From Candidatus Omnitrophota bacterium (GTDB taxonomy: Bacteria; Omnitrophota; Gorgyraeia; JAHIPI01), in assembly GCA_018894435.1 (NCBI GenBank), contig JAHIPI010000054.1, positions 1-35,919 of the forward strand: 35,919 nucleotides of DNA, read 5' to 3'. The notes beneath the pieces were generated by a model. The model ran no database searches, had not been told where the DNA came from, and saw only the letters and a list, made by a program, of their open reading frames with translations. Positions 22,649 to 30,417 of this stretch are shown here, piece after piece. The translations under genes were made by a program, and so were the position numbers. The stretch's first letter is position 1. Each line of letters begins with the position of its first letter.

Positions 22649-23420
22649 ACTTTTCCCTTACTATTCTATCAAATAAAGACGGAAAATGCTTTGTTAAAAA
22701 TATAAAACCTCCTGCCATGATGCCCATATTTACTTCGCGTCTTGGCCTTTTGATAAGACCCGATATTGCCTTTGCGACCGCTATCACCTTAAAATTGGTC
22801 AAGGCATGATGTTTCACCTTACTGTCAACTTCTATCTTTTTGGAAAAATTGGTTTGCACAGAAGGCGGCCTGATTATAGAGACATTTATATTATATTTGG
22901 CGACCTCAAGGCGGAGGCTTTCCATAAAACCTTCCATGCCGTATTTACTGGCGCAATAAAGAGACCTGTAGGGCGCGGGCCCTTTGCCGAGTATGGAGGA
23001 GACATTTATTATATGGCCGGACTTTTGTTCGATCATATGCGGCAATATACCATGCGTAACCCTGATGGTGCCTAAAAGGTTTATATTGATCACGTCTTCG
23101 GCTTTTTTAATGTCCATATCTTTTACTCTGCCTACATAGCTGATTGCCGCATTATTGATAAGGACGTCCACTTTCCCGTATTTTTTGATTACCTCTTCAA
23201 CAAGCCGCTTGACATCCGTGTCGTTTGATATATCAGCCACTACGGAAAGGTGTTTTTTTGGGCCTCCAGCCAAGTTATTCAGCACTATTTCCAGCGCTTC
23301 TTTTCTGCGCGCCACTAAAACTATAGCGGCATCACATTTAGCCAAAAAAAGTGCCGTTTTGCGCCCTATACCGTCTGAGGCCCCCGTCACTACGACCACC
23401 TTATTCGTAAGATCAGCCAT
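22647..23420 (-). CDS. Short-chain dehydrogenase/reductase
   Basis: A 257-residue Rossmann-fold NAD(P)-dependent oxidoreductase of the classical SDR family. The coenzyme motif TGASDGIG is at 12-19, NNAA at 89-92, catalytic Ser at 141/142 (NVSSILG) and Tyr155-x3-Lys159 (YCASK). Arg38-Arg39 (LVARRKEAL) after the second strand favours NADP. The C-terminal segment GFIFLTKHFPSLFDRIVREK resembles the membrane-associated tail of some SDRs of lipid or ketone metabolism. Substrate unknown. It overlaps the upstream unknown gene by 8 bases, so they are coupled. Confidence 0.92.
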   Translation of the reverse strand: MADLTNKVVVVTGASDGIGRKTALFLAKCDAAIVLVARRKEALEIVLNNLAGGPKKHLSVVADISNDTDVKRLVEEVIKKYGKVDVLINNAAISYVGRVKDMDIKKAEDVININLLGTIRVTHGILPHMIEQKSGHIINVSSILGKGPAPYRSLYCASKYGMEGFMESLRLEVAKYNINVSIIRPPSVQTNFSKKIEVDSKVKHHALTNFKVIAVAKAISGLIKRPRREVNMGIMAGGFIFLTKHFPSLFDRIVREK

Positions 23421-23778
23421 CTTTTTTCTCCGTCAATTTATTTATATCGTAAAGACCCATTTTCAGGGTTATCTTGGACGGGTCTGACTGCCAAGGCCAC
23501 AATGCCGCGTAAAAATATTTACTTTCCGTTTCGTTTTTTGCGTAAAATGACTGCTCGCGTCTTAAACCGCCTATCAGATCCACTACATTCTGCACTTCTT
23601 TAGTAAATTTTACGTTCTTTGCCGGCGGCTTAAGCGGCTTACCGAATTCTTTTTCCAGAATAGTGTTGAGTTTTTCCAGGTCTTTAACCATAAATACCGC
23701 TTCAAAATACTCATTCGCGTCGGAAGAAGTCCTGACTTCCGGTTCCAAAGCAGCTTTGATCTCATCCACAAGTTTCAT
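23413..23778 (-). CDS. Uncharacterised 121-residue protein
   Basis: A soluble protein I do not recognise. It begins MKLVDEIKAALEPEV and has a middle segment FEAVFMVKDLEKLNTILEKE and later KNETESKYFYAALWPWQSDP. The C-terminus KITLKMGLYDINKLTEKK looks beta-stranded. There is no signal peptide, membrane helix or known motif. The open frame is supported by an 8-base overlap with the SDR gene, which also suggests a joint role. It lies 37 bases after the YchF-like gene. Function unknown. Confidence 0.75.
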   Translation of the reverse strand: MKLVDEIKAALEPEVRTSSDANEYFEAVFMVKDLEKLNTILEKEFGKPLKPPAKNVKFTKEVQNVVDLIGGLRREQSFYAKNETESKYFYAALWPWQSDPSKITLKMGLYDINKLTEKKDG

Positions 23779-23815
23779 TTCGTATCCTTTTTTATATAAT
23801 TGCCCGGATTTTTAT

Positions 23816-24892
23816 TTAGACGCTAAACCTTATGTTCAGCAGATCGCCGTCTTCGACTATATAATCCTTGCCTTTTACCATAAGCCGGCCGGCTTCCTTT
23901 ACCTTAGCTTCGCTCCCCAGCTCAATTAAATCCTTATACTTTATGACCTCTGCCCTTATAAATCCCCTCTCCATGTCACTGTGTATGGCGCCGGCCGCCT
24001 GCGGGGCAGTGTTATTCTTCCTTATAGTCCATGCTCGTGCTTCACTAGGGCCGCCGGTAAAAAAAGAGACAAGGCCGAGGGCCTTATACAACAGCCTGGT
24101 AAGCTTGTCTATGGCCGGCTCATCTATGCCAAGTTCTTTAAGAAACGACTCCCTCTCTTCGGGGGAATCGAGGCCCGCAAGTTCATTTTCTATCTTAGCT
24201 GAAACCTGCATTATATACATAGCGGTTTTTTTATACTTCTCTGCCAAGTCCTTAGGCAATATCTCTTTTTTTAAATCATCTTCGCCGGTATTTAGCACCG
24301 CAAGCATCGGCTTGAGGGTTATAAACGGATAATTCGTTAAAAATTTCTTGTGCTCGGCCCCTATATCAAGCGAGCAAAGGGGAAGGCCCTTCTCAAGGTG
24401 TTCTTTAAACATCGCCAGAAGGATCTTCTCTTTTTCCTGTTCCACTTCGTTCTTTCTCTTTGAGTCTTTATTTATTCTCTCAAGCCTTTTTTCCACAAAC
24501 TCAAGATCGCTCAGGATTAATTCAACATTTATTGTATCTATATCTCTCGCAGGATTAACGGAACCTTCTATATGATAAATCATCTCATCCTTAAAGGCCC
24601 TGACTATATGGCATATGGCATCGGCATCATTAAGATGTTCAAAGAGTATGCCGCTTTTGATGTATTCGCCTTCTATCTTCGGCATAAGTACCGCTTCTAT
24701 CTGAGCGGGCGTTGTCTTCTTAGGAGAATATACGGCTCGTATCTTATCAAGCCGCGGATCTTTTACGGTTATAATCCCCTTGAAGGGCGACCTCAGTTTT
24801 TCCTGTTCGGCCTGCGATAGATCGATGCCCGTAAGAAGTTTAAATATCGTCTTTTTTCCTACCTGTGGTAATCCTATAATGCCTATCTTCAT
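23816..24892 (-). CDS. YchF-like OBG-family ATPase/GTPase, divergent
   Basis: A 358-residue P-loop protein related to YchF, a ribosome-associated ATPase. The Walker A segment GLPQVGKKT (7-15) replaces the usual NVGKST. DADAICHIVRAF and the LAVLNTGED segment (the YchF counterpart of NKxD) are present. The C-terminal TGS-like domain is well kept (FTGGPSEARAWTIRKNNTAP, then AAGAIHSDMERGFIRAEVIK and GKDYIVEDGDLLNIRF). The switch II motif (usually D-x-A-G-L) is missing; AVLMPKIEGEYIKSG is found in its place. It may be a paralogue with altered or no hydrolysis. The start is ATG with a weak ribosome site, behind the CACAGAT repeat. Confidence 0.85.
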   Translation of the reverse strand: MKIGIIGLPQVGKKTIFKLLTGIDLSQAEQEKLRSPFKGIITVKDPRLDKIRAVYSPKKTTPAQIEAVLMPKIEGEYIKSGILFEHLNDADAICHIVRAFKDEMIYHIEGSVNPARDIDTINVELILSDLEFVEKRLERINKDSKRKNEVEQEKEKILLAMFKEHLEKGLPLCSLDIGAEHKKFLTNYPFITLKPMLAVLNTGEDDLKKEILPKDLAEKYKKTAMYIMQVSAKIENELAGLDSPEERESFLKELGIDEPAIDKLTRLLYKALGLVSFFTGGPSEARAWTIRKNNTAPQAAGAIHSDMERGFIRAEVIKYKDLIELGSEAKVKEAGRLMVKGKDYIVEDGDLLNIRFSV

Positions 24893-24914
24893 ATTTATAT
24901 TTCCGATTCATTAA

Positions 24915-25007
24915 CACAGATTAGCACAGATCTATGTTCACCACATGCTTACAGATGAGCACAGATATCTGCGATCATCTGTGGCTTCTAATCTGCGGTC
25001 ATCTGCG
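24915..25007. repeat. Inverted, 10-bp-phased CACAGAT repeat
   Basis: Left half: CACAGAT at 24915 and 24925, then again (A)CAGAT at 24950 and CACAGAT at 24960. Right half, in reverse complement: ATCTGCG at 24967, ATCTGTG at 24977, ATCTGCG at 24991 and 25001. Members of each pair are exactly 10 bases apart and the two halves are inverted. It fills the 131-base gap between maf and ychF. Similar ATCTGTG-type repeats are scattered in many genomes; its role is unknown. Confidence 0.75.
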
Positions 25008-25023
25008 CATAAATGTTAAAATA

Positions 25024-25611
25024 TTATTTCACAAAATCCAATAGATCCAAACCTATCTTCTGGAAAAGTTCCTGCAATTTAGCCATCGGGAGGCCCAACA
25101 CATTATAATACGAACCCTTTATATCGTCAAACACTATAGATCCTATACCTTCTATAGAAAAACCGCCTGCTTTATCGTACGGCCCTAACAACTTGAAATA
25201 TTTCTCTATGTCCCGGCGCAGGATGCGTTTTATGCGAAGCGCCGTGATGTCGAACCCCGTGGACGACCTTCCGCTTGCTGTGTCTATAAGATGTAATCCC
25301 GAATAGACTAAAAGCCTTTTCCCGCTGAAAGAGCGCAGCATCTTTTTTGCCGCATCCTTATCAGCCGGTTTCCCCATAAGCTTTCCTTTGAAAAGAACCA
25401 TTGTGTCCACACCCAAGATAATACCGGATCTTCTTCCTTTCGCCACCTGTTCGGCCTTTATCCTGGCGTTATGCATAACAAGCGCTTCAGGCCCTCCGGA
25501 GGATTTGTGCATTTCACGCACACCGCTCGGTATGACCTTGTGCGATATGCCGCAGGAAGTTAATATTGCGGACCTTCTTTTGGATTGCGATGCCAGTATT
25601 ATTTTTTTCAT
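25024..25611 (-). CDS. maf: Maf-like nucleotide pyrophosphatase
   Basis: A 195-residue house-cleaning enzyme that hydrolyses dTTP, UTP or modified nucleotides to monophosphates. The N-terminal motif LASQSKRRSAIL, the HNARIKAEQVA helix, catalytic Asp in GIILGVDTMV, and GKPADKDAAKKML with the GPYDKAGGFSIEGIG segment fit the Maf family. The YDKAGGFSIEG sequence is like the dTTP/UTP subfamily. It is in a run with the BaiN-type gene (11 bases apart). Confidence 0.93.
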   Translation of the reverse strand: MKKIILASQSKRRSAILTSCGISHKVIPSGVREMHKSSGGPEALVMHNARIKAEQVAKGRRSGIILGVDTMVLFKGKLMGKPADKDAAKKMLRSFSGKRLLVYSGLHLIDTASGRSSTGFDITALRIKRILRRDIEKYFKLLGPYDKAGGFSIEGIGSIVFDDIKGSYYNVLGLPMAKLQELFQKIGLDLLDFVK

Positions 25612-25622
25612 GGTTTATATCA

Positions 25623-26867
25623 CTACAAATTATTGCCGCATACGTATCCGGTAGAAAAAGCGGCCTGCATATTATAACCGCCGGTTTTGGCGTCTACATC
25701 TATGAGTTCACCGGCGAAAAATAATCCCTTAATCAGTCTTGACTCCATGGTTTTAGGATCTATCTCTTTAGTGTTTACTCCGCCTCTTGTAACTATTGCC
25801 TCTTCTATAGGTCTCGTCTTTTTTATCCGAAACCGCAGATCCTTAAGGCCTTTTACGAGGCGCTCTCTTTCTCGCGCGGTTATCTGATTGGCCTTTTTAT
25901 CCTTTGAAAGGCCGCAATAATCTATAAAGCCCGGTATCATTTTTGCGGGCAGGATCTCTTTTAATATATTTTTTAGAGCCTTATTGGAATTCCCGGCCAA
26001 CTCTCTTATAAGCCTGTTGTTTAATTTTGACAAGTCGAGCGCCGGTTTAAGGTCTAGTGAGATCTCTACGCAATTTTTCTCTTGAAGGAGGTCATATGCG
26101 GGGCCGCTTAAATCTAATATTATGGGCCCGCTTAACCCGAAATGGGTAAAGATCATATCGCCGAAACATTCGGCTATTCTTTCGCCGTCACCGATCACTG
26201 CCGCTTTTACGTTATCGAGTGATAATCCCTGCCATGTCCGCGGAAGGGCTGATTCCGTAACCAACGGCACAAGGGCGGGCCTTGGATCAACCAGTTGGTG
26301 CCCCAGCCGCTTTGCTGCATCAAAACCAAAGCCTGTCGATCCGGTCTCAGGATAAGAGACGCCGCCCGTGCATATGGCTACTGAAGGTGCGGCATATTCC
26401 ACACCGCGGGCTAATATCACCTTTTTCGTGCCGCTCTCATCCTGAATTACGTCTTTTACCTCGGCGGCTAAAATAAGGTCTACTCTATTTTCATGGAGAT
26501 ATCTCTTCAGAGCATCCAATATATCTTTTGATCTCCCCGATTCCGGAAAGACCCTTTTACCGCGCTCCACCTTAAGCACCACGCCGCGCGCTTTAAAAAA
26601 ATCGATTAATTCGGTGTTAAATATTTCAGAAAATGCATTCCTTAAAAATTTTCCGCTTCTGCCAAAATTGGCTATATGCTCATCTATGCTGCCGGCATTT
26701 GTAATGTTAGAGCGGCCGGATCCTGAGATAAGGAGTTTCCTGCCGAGCATATCGTTCTTTTCGACTAACAATACCTTTTTCCCGCGCTCCGCTGCTCTTC
26801 CTGAGGCCATCATACCTGCCGGGCCGCCGCCTATTACTATGGCATCATAGGCTGCTTTAACTAACAT
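25623..26867 (-). CDS. BaiN/HI0933-family FAD-dependent oxidoreductase
   Basis: A 414-residue flavoprotein of the HI0933/YhiN/BaiN family. The FAD motif VIGGGPAGMMASGRAAERGK lies near the N-terminus, followed by the family signature NDMLGRKLLISGSGRSNITN. A C-terminal FAD segment GLFFAGELIDVDAKTGGYNM is also conserved. Some relatives are linked to bile acid reduction, but most are uncharacterised and chromosomally conserved, so the function is unassigned. It overlaps the GH57 gene by 11 bases, placing it at the end of the glycogen operon. Start ATG with AGGAT upstream. Confidence 0.9.
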   Translation of the reverse strand: MLVKAAYDAIVIGGGPAGMMASGRAAERGKKVLLVEKNDMLGRKLLISGSGRSNITNAGSIDEHIANFGRSGKFLRNAFSEIFNTELIDFFKARGVVLKVERGKRVFPESGRSKDILDALKRYLHENRVDLILAAEVKDVIQDESGTKKVILARGVEYAAPSVAICTGGVSYPETGSTGFGFDAAKRLGHQLVDPRPALVPLVTESALPRTWQGLSLDNVKAAVIGDGERIAECFGDMIFTHFGLSGPIILDLSGPAYDLLQEKNCVEISLDLKPALDLSKLNNRLIRELAGNSNKALKNILKEILPAKMIPGFIDYCGLSKDKKANQITARERERLVKGLKDLRFRIKKTRPIEEAIVTRGGVNTKEIDPKTMESRLIKGLFFAGELIDVDAKTGGYNMQAAFSTGYVCGNNL

Positions 26868-28962
26868 GGCTTATCCTAAATTCTATTTCAAAACTTACGC
26901 TCTTACGCGGTGTTATAGAAAAATGCCAATTAGGCAGTATGACGGAGCCCTGGTAATTCTCTTCGTAGTCCTTTTCGGATTGAGAAACCGTCTTTATGGG
27001 AAAGCGCCATAAATCGCACTCTTTAGAAAATGATATTTTTAATCCCATTTCTTTTTCCGTATCGGTAACTTCGGCATTGTCGATCTTTTCTGTGATGCCG
27101 CGGGACAAAAGCGACGTATCTTTATCCTTTTTCTTCCCCAGGACATAGGCATACCTGGAAGAATCGGCTTCCGGCATTATAAACGCGGCTTCTGTGCCAA
27201 ACCAGAATTCTCGCTTCTTTTTTCCTAAATTTGTAATGCTATAAAATACTTTTAATGTCGCGCCATTCAGGATTATCTCTTTTTTAATGCTTACGGGCGC
27301 GCCATATGCGGCGCCTTTTCTCTCCATCGTCACCTTTCCATCGCTCGCCTTAAAATCGTAGGAAGAGTCGGTAAAATCACCGGCTTCGGCGTAATCAACA
27401 CTCTCAAAATCTTCCAATGTCGTTCCTTCTTCAAAGAAGTAGTCTCTAAACATCGCCTTTCTATACCTGTCATAAATTATCTTTCCCGTAAAGCCCTCTA
27501 TGGCCTTCTCCTTATCGTGGATGCTTACACGTTCCCCGGATCCGACTTCTTTGGCCGCGGTTATATTCCTATGATAGGCCTCCTTGTAGCGCGTCAGGAC
27601 GTTTAGCAGGTTAAATGCCTTGTCTTTGGAGTCGAGCTCGACTATGCTGCCTCCTTTTGACGGCTTTACGCATGCCCATATATTCTTATTTTGCAGGATA
27701 ACTTCATCGTGGCCGTCGGCATCAAAATCTACCACTTCCGCTTTGTATACGGCCTTGTCCTTCGTTCGGCCCGCGCGGCATATCTTCTCCGCTTTCAGGA
27801 TATGCTCGTAAATTGCCTTTCTTAAATGATAAAGATACAGCCCCCCGAAGACGCCGTGCCAATAAGAGCAGTTACACTGCCCCTTGTAAAGTTCGGAGCG
27901 CGCCTCCAAAATTTTCGGTGATGAATGCGGGCCTTCGGCAGATTTTTCCACAAGGTCACTTACGTAAAGCATCCTTTTATGCATCTGGTTTGATTCTTCA
28001 TATTTAACGAGAAAATTGCGGAAAAATCCTCCCCTTATAAACGGGCTGTACCGCTCGTACTTATTTTCTTTTTTGATCTCCTCTTTTATGTCATGAAGCG
28101 CCATAGACGCGTCTACGGGAAGGGCCCATTCCAGCATTTCTTCATAAGAAGCGGTGGGAAGATATACCCTGCCTAGCGGACTTTTATCTTTTAGGCATTC
28201 CGAAACAGTGCGCGTTACGAGCCAATCGCTATTCTTCGATAATGCGTCCAGAAACCTGACGAGCCATTTATCTTCATAGACCCACTTATGCGTCCCCGGC
28301 CATTCGCCGAACTTCTCGGCGTCGTCACCGTAAGTAAATATCACGCCTTCTTTCTTTTGGGCTATGTCTCTCATATACGAGATGGGCTTATCCGGCTCGC
28401 TGAATGGTATTACATACCTGAGTTCCCTGTCCGAAGGAAGAACGCGTATTGATCGGCCGTTATTTTCGGATACGAAATAACCGTAAGTATCTTCTTTCCG
28501 AAGACCGGCGTATACAAAGTGCATATCATCAAGCACTACGTAATCTATATCGTTTTTAGAAAGCGTGGAAATAAGCTCCGGCTCCCATACCCTTTCGGCT
28601 ATCCAGGCGCCGCGCGTCTTTACGCCGAAACGCGATCCTATATAGTCGCGCATCATGGATAACTGAGCCGTCCTATCTCTTTCCGGAATTATGGATAATA
28701 TCGGTTCGTAAAAACCTCCGCCGATTATTTCGACCTGACCTCTTTTTACTAATTTTTTAATTGTCTCAAGTATCTTGGGTGTATTTTTTTCGAACCATTC
28801 AAGAAGGCATCCTGAAAAGTGCATGCTGAATTTTAAATCGGGATATTGCGAGACGATATCTAAAAAAGGCTTATAGCACCTGTCGTGAACACGTTTTATT
28901 ACACTGTCAAAATTCCCGACCGGCTGGTGAAAATGTATTATTAAAAGGAGATCCGCTTTCAT
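26857..28962 (-). CDS. GH57 4-alpha-glucanotransferase/alpha-amylase
   Basis: A 701-residue retaining glycoside hydrolase of family 57, close in layout to the 4-alpha-glucanotransferase of Thermococcus litoralis. All five GH57 motifs are visible: HFHQP (10-14), GGGFYEP (81-87), WIAERVWEPE with the nucleophile Glu123, TYGDDAEKFGEWPGTH with acid/base Asp214, and YEEMLEWALP. Residue numbers of the catalytic pair equal those of the T. litoralis enzyme. The C-terminal half (from about 400) is the beta-sandwich DUF1925/1926 region. No signal peptide, so it acts on cytoplasmic glycogen. It begins directly after the glgA stop and overlaps the next gene. Confidence 0.92.
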   Translation of the reverse strand: MKADLLLIIHFHQPVGNFDSVIKRVHDRCYKPFLDIVSQYPDLKFSMHFSGCLLEWFEKNTPKILETIKKLVKRGQVEIIGGGFYEPILSIIPERDRTAQLSMMRDYIGSRFGVKTRGAWIAERVWEPELISTLSKNDIDYVVLDDMHFVYAGLRKEDTYGYFVSENNGRSIRVLPSDRELRYVIPFSEPDKPISYMRDIAQKKEGVIFTYGDDAEKFGEWPGTHKWVYEDKWLVRFLDALSKNSDWLVTRTVSECLKDKSPLGRVYLPTASYEEMLEWALPVDASMALHDIKEEIKKENKYERYSPFIRGGFFRNFLVKYEESNQMHKRMLYVSDLVEKSAEGPHSSPKILEARSELYKGQCNCSYWHGVFGGLYLYHLRKAIYEHILKAEKICRAGRTKDKAVYKAEVVDFDADGHDEVILQNKNIWACVKPSKGGSIVELDSKDKAFNLLNVLTRYKEAYHRNITAAKEVGSGERVSIHDKEKAIEGFTGKIIYDRYRKAMFRDYFFEEGTTLEDFESVDYAEAGDFTDSSYDFKASDGKVTMERKGAAYGAPVSIKKEIILNGATLKVFYSITNLGKKKREFWFGTEAAFIMPEADSSRYAYVLGKKKDKDTSLLSRGITEKIDNAEVTDTEKEMGLKISFSKECDLWRFPIKTVSQSEKDYEENYQGSVILPNWHFSITPRKSVSFEIEFRISHVS

Positions 28963-30417
28963 CTATTTTGCGCCCATCATCTTTTTGTAAAGCGCGAGGT
29001 ACTCGCGCGCGGAACGTTTCCAGGAAAAATCTGCGCTCATTCCTCTTAACTGGAGTTCCCGCCACTTCTTTTCATTCTTGAAAAGCTTTAGTGCCTTCTT
29101 TATCGCTTCCAGAAAATCGTATGAATCGGCATTATCAAATTTGAATCCGTTGCCGTTTTCTGTATCGGAGGAATAATCTATTATCGTATCATCCAGCCCG
29201 CCCGTCGATCTTACTATTGGGACGGTCCCGTATTTCAGGCTGTACATCTGGTTAAGGCCGCAGGGTTCATACCTTGAAGGCATAAGGAACATATCGACGC
29301 CCGCCTCTATCAGATGCGCCAATTTATTATCAAATCCAAGGATAACTCCTACCTTGCCGGGGTATTTCTTAGCCAGATTGGCAAAGATCCTTTCATGCTT
29401 AGCATCACCTGTCCCTAATAATACAAATCCTGCGCCCTGCTTAATAACCTCATTGACTATGCCGGCCATAAGGTCTATGCCCTTCTGTTCCGCTAGGCGC
29501 CCTACATAGCCCAGAAGCGGGCTTTGGGCAGGAAGTGAGAGCTTCATTTGTTTCATCAGTTCCTTTTTGCAATCCGCTTTTTTGTCTATGCTTTCAGGCC
29601 CGTAATTTACGGGTATAAGAGTATCGCGCTCCGGATTCCAGTGCTCGTAACCGGCGCCGTTTAAAATACCGTAAAGATCGCTTTTTCTTGTAGTGAGTAA
29701 TCCTTCCAGCCCGCATCCATACTCCGGGGTCAAGATCTCTCTCGCGTACCTCTTGCTTACCGTGCTAATGGCGTCAGAATACAAAATACCGGATTTCATA
29801 AAATTGAGTTTACCGTAAAATTCAAGGGCATATATAGTGAAAAACTCTTCGGGAATGCCTATTTCCTGAAGGACTTCGGGTCCGAAAAGGCCCTGGTATG
29901 CGAGATTATGAATAGTAAAAAGAACTTTTGACCTCGTTAAGGGATGCGCCTCGTCAAAATATACATTCTTGTAAAGCGGCACAAGGGCTGTCTGCCAATC
30001 GTTAAGATGGATTATATCGGGATGAAACCCAAGATGCACCGACGCGGCCAAAATAGATTTTGAAAAAAAACTGAACCTCTTAGCATTGTCCTCATAATCG
30101 CCGCCCGGCGTGCCGTATAAGGCATCCCTGTTAAAATATCCGTCGTGTTCAGTAAAATAGAATTTCACGCCCTTAGATTCATATTCAAGCAGCGAAAAAC
30201 GCTCGAGCCCGCCAAAAAGGGCAGGTTCATCCACGTCCGCAACTTTTTTCATGTTGATTTTTTTGTCCTTAGTCATCTTGTAAAATGGCGCTATTACGCG
30301 GACATCGCAATCCCCCGCATCTAAAAGCGCGTAAGGAAGCGTGCCTGCGACATCGGCCAACCCGCCTGTTTTTGAAAAAGGCACTACTTCTGACGAAGCT
30401 ATCAATATTTTCATCAT
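28963..30417 (-). CDS. glgA: Glycogen synthase (ADP-glucose type)
   Basis: A GT5 glycosyltransferase of about 484 residues that extends alpha-1,4-glucan from ADP-glucose. The substrate-binding SKTGGLADVAG lies at the N-terminus. The second domain has LLGYVGRLAEQKGIDLM and the C-terminal FLMPSRYEPCGLNQMYSLKYG with the conserved glutamate, then STGGLDDTI. Length is typical. The open frame extends to a GTG at 30426, but ATG 30417 (or 30414) is preferred: GGAGGAG lies 8 bases upstream and the ATG overlaps the stop of the upstream GH57 gene as ATGA. Cytoplasmic; it uses the product of the adjacent GlgC. Confidence 0.96.
   Translation of the reverse strand: MMKILIASSEVVPFSKTGGLADVAGTLPYALLDAGDCDVRVIAPFYKMTKDKKINMKKVADVDEPALFGGLERFSLLEYESKGVKFYFTEHDGYFNRDALYGTPGGDYEDNAKRFSFFSKSILAASVHLGFHPDIIHLNDWQTALVPLYKNVYFDEAHPLTRSKVLFTIHNLAYQGLFGPEVLQEIGIPEEFFTIYALEFYGKLNFMKSGILYSDAISTVSKRYAREILTPEYGCGLEGLLTTRKSDLYGILNGAGYEHWNPERDTLIPVNYGPESIDKKADCKKELMKQMKLSLPAQSPLLGYVGRLAEQKGIDLMAGIVNEVIKQGAGFVLLGTGDAKHERIFANLAKKYPGKVGVILGFDNKLAHLIEAGVDMFLMPSRYEPCGLNQMYSLKYGTVPIVRSTGGLDDTIIDYSSDTENGNGFKFDNADSYDFLEAIKKALKLFKNEKKWRELQLRGMSADFSWKRSAREYLALYKKMMGAK

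Noticed and set aside
24915-25007. CRISPR array
   Set aside because: The units are only 7-8 bases, inverted, and lack spacers of regular 30-40 base length; no cas genes are present.
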